A stretch of 6,429 nt of DNA. Origin: JAICLV01 sp036380925. GTDB taxonomy: Bacteria > Actinomycetota > Actinomycetes > Acidothermales > Acidothermaceae. The notes beneath the pieces were generated by a model that was not told the origin of the DNA, ran no database searches, and saw nothing but the letters and a program-made list of their open reading frames with translations. The number at the start of each line of letters is the position of its first letter. The stretch's first letter is position 1. A program made the translations under genes and the position numbers. This document shows positions 1-5,410 of this stretch, in pieces. The stretch spans positions 1 through 6,429 of the forward strand of contig DASVDW010000052.1 in NCBI GenBank assembly GCA_036380925.1, given 5' to 3'.

Positions 1-1
1 C

Positions 2-199
2 CGCGCCGGCGGCGTGCTGTTCGTCATCTCCGCCGCCATCGCCTGGCTGGTCGCCTCCGCGATGATGTTCGAATCCGCCTACGGCCGCACCGTCATCCCC
101 CTCGGCAAATGGAACAAAGCCGCCAACATCCCAGGCCGCGCGCCCGGCGCACCCCTGGGCTACCACGGCGGAATGCCAGGCGTCCGGGCCGGCCAGTGA
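2..199 (+). CDS. C-terminal end of probable acetate transporter (GPR1/FUN34/YaaH family), 5' truncated
   Basis: Only the last 65 codons lie in the window; the frame is open to the left edge and ends at TGA 197-199. The visible part starts RAGG, then one hydrophobic helix (LFVISAAIAWLVASAMMFE), then a polar GRTVIPLGKW segment and a glycine/proline-rich tail ending in GMPGVRAGQ. In GPR1/FUN34/YaaH (SatP-like) acetate/succinate permeases the last transmembrane helix is followed by a similar 'RTVLPxG' stretch, and actinobacterial members often have a short tail ending in a PGVxxGQ-like sequence. That similarity is recalled, not searched, and it rests on one helix and a tail. If correct, the full protein would be a six-helix inner-membrane monocarboxylate carrier. 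Its position upstream of an acetyl esterase is suggestive, because that enzyme releases acetate. Another small multi-helix membrane protein cannot be excluded. Confidence 0.6.
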   Translation, partial: RAGGVLFVISAAIAWLVASAMMFESAYGRTVIPLGKWNKAANIPGRAPGAPLGYHGGMPGVRAGQ

Positions 200-258
200 C
201 GCACCTGACGGACGCCTCCCAACACGTCACGTGCGGCTAGGCCCCGAGCGCCTATCCA

Positions 259-298
259 CGGCAGCGCCGGTCGGCGGACACGCCGGCCGGCGCTGTCG
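259..298 (+). terminator. Strong GC-rich hairpin, probable transcription terminator
   Basis: A near-perfect inverted repeat pairs 259-276 with 281-298 around a GACA tetraloop (277-280). The stem is 18 bp, with two G·U wobbles and no mismatches. It lies 60 bp after the stop of the upstream membrane-protein gene and about 90 bp before the esterase start, where a terminator is expected. No clean T-run follows (TCGCGCGTCGGTAAGGTTTT comes next), so it is not a classic E. coli-type terminator; actinobacterial terminators often lack the U-tract. The structure is almost symmetric, so it could also act on antisense transcription. Confidence 0.6.
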
Positions 299-370
299 CG
301 CGTCGGTAAGGTTTTGCGTAGGAACGATTTAGCGCGCCCGCCCCAAAACTCGCGCGCGCCCAGCGAGGCT

Positions 371-376
371 GAAAGG
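371..376 (+). promoter_or_regulatory. Candidate ribosome binding site of the acetyl esterase gene
   Basis: GAAAGG lies 11 nt before the GTG start at 388. It is a modest Shine-Dalgarno match at the long end of normal spacing. It supports the GTG at 388, which also gives the N-terminal length usual for the family. No convincing -35/-10 pair is visible between the upstream hairpin and this site. Confidence 0.45.
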
Positions 377-387
377 CGATTCACACC

Positions 388-1359
388 GTGGTCCACACCG
401 ACCTGTCCCTACCCGAACTCGTCCGCTACCGGGCGACCTTTGACGAGCCCGCCGACTTCGACGACTTCTGGGCCGACACCTTGGCCGACGCCCGCCGGCA
501 CGAGCTCGCGGCGTCCTTTGACCCGGTCGACACGGGGCTCACCGCGGTGCGGACGTTCGACGTCACCTACCGCGGCTTCGGCGGGCATGAAATCAAGGGC
601 TGGCTGCATCTGCCGGTCAACGCGCCCGACAGGGCCGCGCTGCCCGGCGTCGTCCAGTTTCAGGGTTACGGCGGCGGCCGCGGACTCTCGCACGAGAACC
701 TGCTCTACGCGCTCGCCGGCTATGCGCATTTGGTCATGGACACCCGCGGCCAAGGCAGCGGTTGGTCGGTCGGCGACACACCTGATCCGGTCGGAGCGCC
801 GCCGTCCCAGCCTGGATTCCTGACTCGGGGCATCGAGGACCCCGCGGAGTACTTCTACAGGCGGGTTTTCACCGATGGCGTCAGGGCCGTCGAGGCGTTG
901 CGTTCGCACCCGGCCGTCGACGCGAGTCGCGTCGCCGTCGCCGGCGGTAGCCAAGGCGGCGCCATCACCCTCGCCGTCGCCGCCTTGTTACCGGACGTCA
1001 CGTGCGCGTTGCCCGACGTCCCTTTTCTTTGCGACTTCCGGCGGGCGACCGACATCTGCGACAGCGAACCATACAGCGAGATCGTGCGCTACTTGAAGGC
1101 GCACCGCGACCGCGTCGAGCAGGCGTTCTCAACACTTGCCTACTTCGACGGTGTCGCGATGGCGAGGCGCGCGCAGGCCCCGGCGTTGTTCTCCGTCGGC
1201 CTCATGGATCAGACCTGCCCTCCCTCCACCGTGTACGCGGCATACAACGAATACGCCGGCGACAAGCAGATTTCGGTGTACCAGTTCAACGACCACGAGG
1301 GTGGCGCGATGTTCCACGAGGTGGAACGCCTGCAATGGCTGCGCAAGAAGCTCTCGTGA
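388..1359 (+). CDS. Acetyl xylan esterase / cephalosporin C deacetylase family hydrolase (AXE1, carbohydrate esterase family 7)
   Basis: This 323-residue alpha/beta hydrolase removes acetyl groups from acetylated sugars, xylo-oligosaccharides or cephalosporin C in its characterised relatives. The sequence shows the family landmarks in order: N-terminal LxLPELVRYRxxFDEPADFDDFW; FQGYGGGRG around residues 91-99, with Tyr94 as likely oxyanion-hole residue; MDTRGQGSGW (117-126); the nucleophile elbow GGSQGG with Ser188; VGLMDQTCPPST with Asp274; and NDHEGG with His303. Ser188/Asp274/His303 matches the numbering I recall for the Thermotoga maritima enzyme, and the length is typical (318-325). No signal peptide or transmembrane segment is present, so it should act in the cytoplasm on imported small substrates, as other CE7 enzymes do. 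The start is GTG 388. The 3' end overlaps the next gene as GTGA, so the two products are probably made together. Family assignment is firm; the natural substrate is not known. Confidence 0.93.
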   Translation: MVHTDLSLPELVRYRATFDEPADFDDFWADTLADARRHELAASFDPVDTGLTAVRTFDVTYRGFGGHEIKGWLHLPVNAPDRAALPGVVQFQGYGGGRGLSHENLLYALAGYAHLVMDTRGQGSGWSVGDTPDPVGAPPSQPGFLTRGIEDPAEYFYRRVFTDGVRAVEALRSHPAVDASRVAVAGGSQGGAITLAVAALLPDVTCALPDVPFLCDFRRATDICDSEPYSEIVRYLKAHRDRVEQAFSTLAYFDGVAMARRAQAPALFSVGLMDQTCPPSTVYAAYNEYAGDKQISVYQFNDHEGGAMFHEVERLQWLRKKLS

Positions 1360-2612
1360 ACACGCCGCTTGCCAACTGGGCGGGGAACGTCGAATTCGCC
1401 ACGACTCGACGCAACATGCCCACGTCCATCGACCAACTTCGCGAGATCGTCGCCGCCGCCTCACGCATTCGAGCCGTCGGCACCGCGCACTCGTTCAACC
1501 GCATCGCCGACACCGACGCCGAGCAAGTGTCCGTCGTGGAACTCCCGTCGTCGGTCAGCGTGGACGCGCAGGCCGGTACCGCCACCGTGACCGCCGGCAT
1601 GCGATACGGCGACGTCGCCGCGCGGCTGCTCGAGCATGGCGTCGCACTGCACAACCTCGGATCGCTGCCGCACATCTCGATCGCCGGCTCGTGCGCCACG
1701 GGGACGCACGGTTCGGGTGTGCGAAACCGCGGCCTCGCCGGCGCGGTGCGGGCCATCGAGATGGTGACCGCCGACGGCGAACTCGTGCGGTTGACCCGCG
1801 ACGTCGACGCCGACTTCAACGGCGCCGTGGTCGCCTTGGGCTGCCTTGGAGTGGTGACCGCGATGACGCTTGACGTCGTCCCCGCGTTCGAGATGCGGCA
1901 GTTCGTGTTCGACAACATGCCGGCGGACAGCGTCGTGAACCATTTCGACGCGATTGTCGAAAAGGCGTACAGCGTGAGCCTGTTCACCACCTGGGGCAGC
2001 CGCGACGTCGACCAGGTGTGGGTGAAACAACGAGTGTCGGACGGCGATGAGCCGCCCGACCCGCGGTGGCTTGGCTCCGCTTTGGCCCAATCCGCCCGCC
2101 ACCCCTTGCGGGGAATGCCGGTCAAGAACTGCACGCGGCAACTTGGCGTGCCGGGCCCTTCTCATGAGCGCCTGCCGCATTTTCGCTTGGAGTTCACCCC
2201 GAGCGCTGGAGAGGAGTTGCAGTCGGAGTACCTGCTGCCGCGTGAGCACGCGATCGCGGCGTTCGAGGCCCTTGCCAAGGTGGCCGACCGCATCGCGCCG
2301 GTCCTGCAGGTTTCGGAGATCCGCACGATCGCCGCCGACGACTTGTGGATGAGTCCGTCGTTCGGGCGTGACAGCGTCGCCTTCCACTTCACGTGGGTGA
2401 AGAACGACGCCGCGGTCCGCCCGGTCATGGCGGCGGTCGAGGAGCAACTGGAGCCGTTCTCACCCCGCCCGCACTGGGGGAAGCTCTCCAGCGTCAGCCC
2501 GGCGGACGTCGCCGCCCGATATCCCAGGCTCGCCGACTTCCGCGAGCTGGCGCGGCGCTACGACCCGCGAGGCAAGTTCTTGAACAAGTTCGTCGAGCCC
2601 TACCTCGGCTGA
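1356..2612 (+). CDS. aldO: Alditol (xylitol/sorbitol) oxidase, covalent FAD, VAO family
   Basis: This 418-residue protein is the same length as Streptomyces coelicolor AldO and similar to it throughout. AldO oxidises the terminal hydroxyl of xylitol, sorbitol and related polyols to the aldose and reduces O2 to H2O2. Visible landmarks are NWAGNVEF (7-14); VGTAHSFN with His45 as predicted covalent FAD attachment (His46 in AldO); NLGSLPHISIAGSCATGTHGSG (100-121); GVPGPxHERLPHFRLEFTP; and the C-terminal active-site set EIRT (Glu321, Arg323), HFTW (His344, Thr346) and RPHWGK (Lys376). These correspond to AldO Glu320, Arg322, His343, Thr345 and Lys375; Ser103 matches Ser106. Gly102 replaces AldO Ala105. 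The start is chosen at GTG 1356, which overlaps the esterase stop and reproduces the AldO length. An in-frame ATG at 1335, behind a GAGGTGG at 1318-1324, would add seven residues and cannot be excluded. A much longer upstream reading is only an open frame inside the esterase gene. No export signal is seen. Confidence 0.9.
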   Translation: MNTPLANWAGNVEFATTRRNMPTSIDQLREIVAAASRIRAVGTAHSFNRIADTDAEQVSVVELPSSVSVDAQAGTATVTAGMRYGDVAARLLEHGVALHNLGSLPHISIAGSCATGTHGSGVRNRGLAGAVRAIEMVTADGELVRLTRDVDADFNGAVVALGCLGVVTAMTLDVVPAFEMRQFVFDNMPADSVVNHFDAIVEKAYSVSLFTTWGSRDVDQVWVKQRVSDGDEPPDPRWLGSALAQSARHPLRGMPVKNCTRQLGVPGPSHERLPHFRLEFTPSAGEELQSEYLLPREHAIAAFEALAKVADRIAPVLQVSEIRTIAADDLWMSPSFGRDSVAFHFTWVKNDAAVRPVMAAVEEQLEPFSPRPHWGKLSSVSPADVAARYPRLADFRELARRYDPRGKFLNKFVEPYLG

Positions 2613-2625
2613 GGTCGACGCCGCG

Positions 2626-3972
2626 TCACACCAAGCCGAACGCCAGCATCGCGTCGGCGACTTTCGCGAAGCCCGCGATGTTGGCGCCAACGACGTAGTT
2701 GCCAGGAAACCCGTATTCCTCCGCGGTCTGGTAGCAGGTCGCGTGGATGCCTTGCATGATCTCGGTGAGTCTTGCCTCGGTGTGCTCGAAGGTCCACGAG
2801 TCGCGCGACGCGTTCTGCTGCATCTCGAGGGCCGAGGTCGCCACGCCGCCGGCATTGGCCGCCTTGCCGGGTCCGAAAGCGACGTCGGCCTCGAGAAACA
2901 CGGCGACGCCCTCGCGCGTCGTCGGCATGTTGGCGCCCTCGCCGACGGCGACGCACCCGTTGCGCACCAACTTCACCGCGTCGTCCTCGGTGATCTCGTT
3001 CTGGGTCGCCGACGGCATGGCGACGTCACACGGCACATCCCAGATGGAGCCGCCCTCGACGTATCGCGCGCGCGGCACGCGCTGCGCGTACTCCTTTATC
3101 CGCAGCCGTTCCACCTCTTTGACCTGCTTGAGGACGGCGAGATCAACACCGGCCTCGTCGACGACGTAGCCGCTGGAGTCGGAGCAGGCGATCACCCGCC
3201 CACCGAGTTGCCCAACCTTCTCAATCGTGTAGATCGCGACATTGCCCGCGCCCGACACCACAACCTTGCGGCCATCAAAAGAGCTGCCGCGGACCTTCAG
3301 CATCTCCTGCACGAACATCGCGGCGCCGTAGCCGGTCGCCTCGGTGCGCACCTGCGCGCCGCCCCAGCCGATGCCCTTTCCCGTCAGCACGCTGGACTCG
3401 TAACGGTTGGTGATGCGCTTGTATTGCCCGAACAGGTAACCGATCTCACGTGAACCGACGCCGATGTCACCGGCCGGGACGTCGGTGTACTCGCCAAGAT
3501 GGCGGTACAGCTCGGTCATGAAGCTTTGGCAGAACCGCATGATCTCGGCGTCCGACTTGCCTTTCGGGTCGAAGTCCGAGCCGCCCTTGCCGCCGCCGAT
3601 GGGCATGCCGGTGAGCGCGTTCTTGAACACCTGCTCGAAGCCGAGGAACTTGATGATGCCCAGATACACGCTCGGGTGGAAGCGCAGACCGCCCTTGTAG
3701 GGCCCCAACGCGCTGTTGAACTCAACTCGGAAGCCGCGGTTGATGTGCACCTCGCCCCGATCGTCGGTCCATGGGACGCGGAAGATGATCTGACGTTCGG
3801 GCTCGCAGATGCGCTCGATGACCTTGGCGTCGGTGTAGTGCGGGTGTTTCGGCACCACCGGTCGCAAACTGTCGAGGACCTCACGGACCGCTTGGTGGAA
3901 CTCAAGTTCGGCCGGATTGCGGCGCAGCACGGTCTCGTAGATCTTCTCCAGTTGTTCCAGCGGCGCGGGCAC
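2626..3972 (-). CDS. gdhA: NADP-type glutamate dehydrogenase
   Basis: This 448-residue enzyme interconverts 2-oxoglutarate plus ammonium and L-glutamate; the length equals the hexameric bacterial GdhA class (E. coli 447). Substrate-domain landmarks: NRGFRVEFNSALGPYKGG (78-95) with Lys93, LGFEQVFKNALTG with Lys117, MPIGGGKGGSDFDPKGKS with catalytic Lys129, and VPAGDIGVG with Asp169. The Rossmann part has VVVSGAGNVA (237-246). Its second strand ends CSDSSGYV (263-270), where a serine-rich turn replaces the acidic residue of NAD enzymes; this is typical of NADP-dependent biosynthetic GdhA. GGVATSALEMQQN contains Ser380, matching the glutamate-binding serine. The GTG start at 3972 has a strong GGGAGAGG 6 nt upstream. 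The gene converges on the alditol oxidase with 13 bp between stops and lies 83 bp downstream of the baeRF gene on the same strand. Family identity is very secure; cofactor preference is inferred from the motif. Confidence 0.97.
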   Translation of the reverse strand: MPAPLEQLEKIYETVLRRNPAELEFHQAVREVLDSLRPVVPKHPHYTDAKVIERICEPERQIIFRVPWTDDRGEVHINRGFRVEFNSALGPYKGGLRFHPSVYLGIIKFLGFEQVFKNALTGMPIGGGKGGSDFDPKGKSDAEIMRFCQSFMTELYRHLGEYTDVPAGDIGVGSREIGYLFGQYKRITNRYESSVLTGKGIGWGGAQVRTEATGYGAAMFVQEMLKVRGSSFDGRKVVVSGAGNVAIYTIEKVGQLGGRVIACSDSSGYVVDEAGVDLAVLKQVKEVERLRIKEYAQRVPRARYVEGGSIWDVPCDVAMPSATQNEITEDDAVKLVRNGCVAVGEGANMPTTREGVAVFLEADVAFGPGKAANAGGVATSALEMQQNASRDSWTFEHTEARLTEIMQGIHATCYQTAEEYGFPGNYVVGANIAGFAKVADAMLAFGLV

Positions 3973-3978
3973 CTGGCA

Positions 3979-3987
3979 CCTCTCCCT
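3979..3987 (-). promoter_or_regulatory. Ribosome binding site of gdhA
   Basis: On the minus strand AGGGAGAGG ends 6 nt before the GTG start, a strong purine-rich Shine-Dalgarno sequence. It fixes GTG 3972 as the start. The sequence just upstream reads CCTAGGGAG, a 9-mer also present at the baeRF ribosome binding site. Confidence 0.8.
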
Positions 3988-4055
3988 AGGGCGTTCGGGT
4001 CAGGTCCCACCATAGGCGACCGGCAAAATCGCGATCTTCGCCAACCTCGTCGCGG

Positions 4056-5180
4056 TTAGAACCGAAGCACCGCGGCGACCAGTGAATGCTCGGGCATGCG
4101 GTCCTCCGCGACCGCGAACACCGAGCCAGAGTTGCGCAAGGTCGCGAGGGCGGCGAGGTCGACCAGTTCGCCGTCGGTCATGGCTTCGGCGAGCCGAACG
4201 GCGCCGCGTTCGCCATCCGGCGCCCGCCAACCGCTCACATCGCTCGACACGAACAGTGTTTCGACCCGGCCCTCCAGCGCAGCGCTGTAGACGTCCGCCG
4301 GCGCGGCGAGGGTGCGACCGGTCCCACGCAAGCGCAGATACTGGCTTACCGCCGCGATCTCAGGGGCTCGCAAGACGGGCTCGACGACTCCCCACGACCT
4401 GCTCCGCAACTCGTCGAGCGTCATCCCCCGGGGGCTGCCCTCGACACCGGCCGCGAGCAGGTGCGGGTAATTGTTCACGCGCTCGTAAAGCGCGCGGAGG
4501 TATCCCACCCCAGCGACGACGAGGGGCGCCTGGTCGGCCGCCAGCACCTCGCGAACCATGTCGTCGACCCGGCGAAACCGCTCCGCCGTCAGGATCTTCT
4601 GGTCTGGCGCCACAGCGCCGCCGACACCACGATGCAGTCTCCCGGTACCAGCCCCCACGAATGCCGCTTGCGGTCGGCGCAGCCCCGCGCGCAGCTCGTG
4701 CTCGAGCGAGATCTGACCCAATGGCACCTCGCCGAGGGCGAACCGCGTCCCTTGGAACAAGTGCGCCTCAAAGTGGCTGAGGGTCAGGACGAAGTAGTGA
4801 CCGCTGGTGGTGAGCAGCGGCAACAGCGGCCACACCACGAATCGGTTGCCGACCGCCACCAGCGCGGGCAACTGCAGGGGCAGCCGGTACAGCCGGGTGC
4901 CCGCGAGGCCCGCGTAGACCGCGAGACCGTCGCTCGCCGCCGTCCAAAACATCGACTCCTCGAGCAGCGCGCGGGTCGGCCCCAAGACCGCCTCGATCTG
5001 CGTCGGGCGCAGACCCATGTGGACAAGTTCCGCCTCGGCCGATTTCAGCTGGTTCTTCAAAGTGATGCGATTCGTGTCCAGATTTTGGATGCCACGTCGG
5101 GTGGGCACGAACATGGAGACGCGCGGCCAGCCACGGTCGTCTGTCAGCCTGGCCAAATCGAACTCGCGAACCAGTTGCAT
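4056..5180 (-). CDS. Bacterial archaeo-eukaryotic release factor-like protein (baeRF, probably family 3)
   Basis: This 374-residue protein has the layout of the baeRF group, bacterial relatives of eRF1/Pelota/Vms1 that are predicted to act at the ribosome or on peptidyl-tRNA. Visible in order: an N-terminal strand WPRVSMFVPTRRG followed by LDTNRITLKNQLKSAEAEL (22-52); a SMFWTAASDGLAVYAG strand pair (76-91); NRFVVWPLLPLL and HYFVLTLSHFEAHLFQG (112-144); a glycine-rich loop VGAGTGRLHRGVGG (175-188); ERFRRVDDMVREVL; the conserved PLVVAGVGYLRALYERVNNYPHLL (219-242); GRVETLFVSSDVSGW; and the end DLAALATLRNSGSVFAVAEDRMP (341-363). The strict GGQ of eRF1 is absent; the glycine-rich loop sits about where that segment would be. 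No signal peptide or membrane helix is present. ATG 5180 follows a very good AGGGAGGG. The exact baeRF subfamily is from memory, and no biochemical function is established for this family that I can cite. Confidence 0.8.
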   Translation of the reverse strand: MQLVREFDLARLTDDRGWPRVSMFVPTRRGIQNLDTNRITLKNQLKSAEAELVHMGLRPTQIEAVLGPTRALLEESMFWTAASDGLAVYAGLAGTRLYRLPLQLPALVAVGNRFVVWPLLPLLTTSGHYFVLTLSHFEAHLFQGTRFALGEVPLGQISLEHELRAGLRRPQAAFVGAGTGRLHRGVGGAVAPDQKILTAERFRRVDDMVREVLAADQAPLVVAGVGYLRALYERVNNYPHLLAAGVEGSPRGMTLDELRSRSWGVVEPVLRAPEIAAVSQYLRLRGTGRTLAAPADVYSAALEGRVETLFVSSDVSGWRAPDGERGAVRLAEAMTDGELVDLAALATLRNSGSVFAVAEDRMPEHSLVAAVLRF

Positions 5181-5184
5181 GTCG

Positions 5185-5192
5185 CCCTCCCT
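5185..5192 (-). promoter_or_regulatory. Ribosome binding site of the baeRF gene
   Basis: On the minus strand AGGGAGGG lies 4 nt before the ATG at 5180, a strong Shine-Dalgarno match that fixes the start. A short hairpin (GGTGG at 5202-5206 pairing with CCACC at 5212-5216) lies about 10 bp further upstream in the presumed leader, but is too short to call a regulator. Confidence 0.8.
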
Positions 5193-5273
5193 AGGACGGC
5201 CGGTGGTACCTCCACCATCGCCGCGAAACGCTCAAAATCGCCCCCAAGGCCGGGCCAAATGGCGATAAGCAGG

Positions 5274-5290
5274 TTGCCGAACTCCGGCAA
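5274..5290. repeat. Perfect inverted repeat TTGCCG-N5-CGGCAA, operator-like
   Basis: Two 6-bp arms (5274-5279 and 5285-5290) flank AACTC and are perfectly complementary. A 17-bp symmetric element of this size in a divergent promoter region could be a dimeric regulator's binding site or a small RNA hairpin in the leader. No regulator gene is in the window to pair it with. Confidence 0.45.
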
Positions 5291-5303
5291 GCTGCGCCAC
5301 CCC

Positions 5304-5317
5304 GTTGTGATCACGAC
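5304..5317. repeat. Palindrome GTTGTGATCACGAC, operator-like
   Basis: The core GTGATCAC (5307-5314) is a perfect 8-bp palindrome, and the symmetry extends to 14 bp with one mismatched pair. Its GT-N4-AC form resembles sites bound by GntR/FadR-type dimeric repressors. It is unlike a CRP site, since the TGTGA and TCAC halves abut instead of being separated by 6 bp. It lies 94 bp before the dedA start and 124 bp before the baeRF start. The regulator is unknown. Confidence 0.4.
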
Positions 5318-5395
5318 AAACGCCGCCCCGGCCAGCACGAGGGGCGATCATCGATCTCGGCAAAGTCGTGGCGGAGGCTGATTCGGCCGACAAAC

Positions 5396-5401
5396 AGGAG
5401 G
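5396..5401 (+). promoter_or_regulatory. Ribosome binding site of dedA
   Basis: A full AGGAGG lies 9 nt before the GTG at 5411. This is the best Shine-Dalgarno match on the plus strand of the window and decides the start of the DedA-family gene. Confidence 0.8.
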
Positions 5402-5410
5402 CGGGCAGGC

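Larger units (their letters stand above)
5181..5410. other. Divergent intergenic region between the baeRF gene and dedA
   Basis: These 230 bp must hold the promoters for both the leftward baeRF(-gdhA) transcript and the rightward dedA transcript. I could not find a convincing -35/-10 pair on either strand. The visible structure is two inverted repeats (5274-5290 and 5304-5317), a small hairpin at 5202-5216 next to the baeRF start, and the two ribosome binding sites. A 64-codon minus-strand frame (5144-5338) runs through the region and into the baeRF gene; it has no recognisable features and I do not call it a gene. Confidence 0.7.

Noticed and set aside
1002..1355. N-terminal extension of the alditol oxidase frame back to 1002
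   Set aside because: This stretch lies entirely within the esterase gene in another frame. Its translation is arginine-rich and has no counterpart in AldO, which starts just before the NWAGN motif.
1461..2447. 328-codon minus-strand frame opposite the alditol oxidase
   Set aside because: The translation is rich in R, H and G with no family features, while the plus strand carries a complete flavoenzyme with conserved active-site residues.
2743..3453. Long plus-strand frames opposite gdhA
   Set aside because: gdhA is unmistakable on the minus strand with all catalytic residues; these frames are its complementary shadows.
4009..4014. TATGGT on the minus strand as a -10 box for gdhA
   Set aside because: The position would give a short leader of about 30 nt, but no -35-like hexamer lies 16-19 bp upstream, so it cannot be called with support.
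4053..4064. CGGTT-AG-AACCG inverted repeat at the baeRF stop as a terminator
   Set aside because: The arms are only 5 bp with a 2-nt gap, and no T-run follows on the minus strand. This is too weak for a terminator call.
5144..5338. 64-codon minus-strand frame upstream of and overlapping the baeRF start
   Set aside because: It has some hydrophobic content but no ribosome binding site I could identify and no recognisable motif, and it runs through the baeRF start region. It is most likely a chance open frame.
4086..5381. Open plus-strand frame of 431 codons opposite the baeRF gene
   Set aside because: It mirrors the baeRF gene. The translation is rich in R, Q, H and G with no recognisable domain, as expected when GC-rich third positions are read on the other strand. 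The minus-strand reading has a strong ribosome binding site and family motifs.
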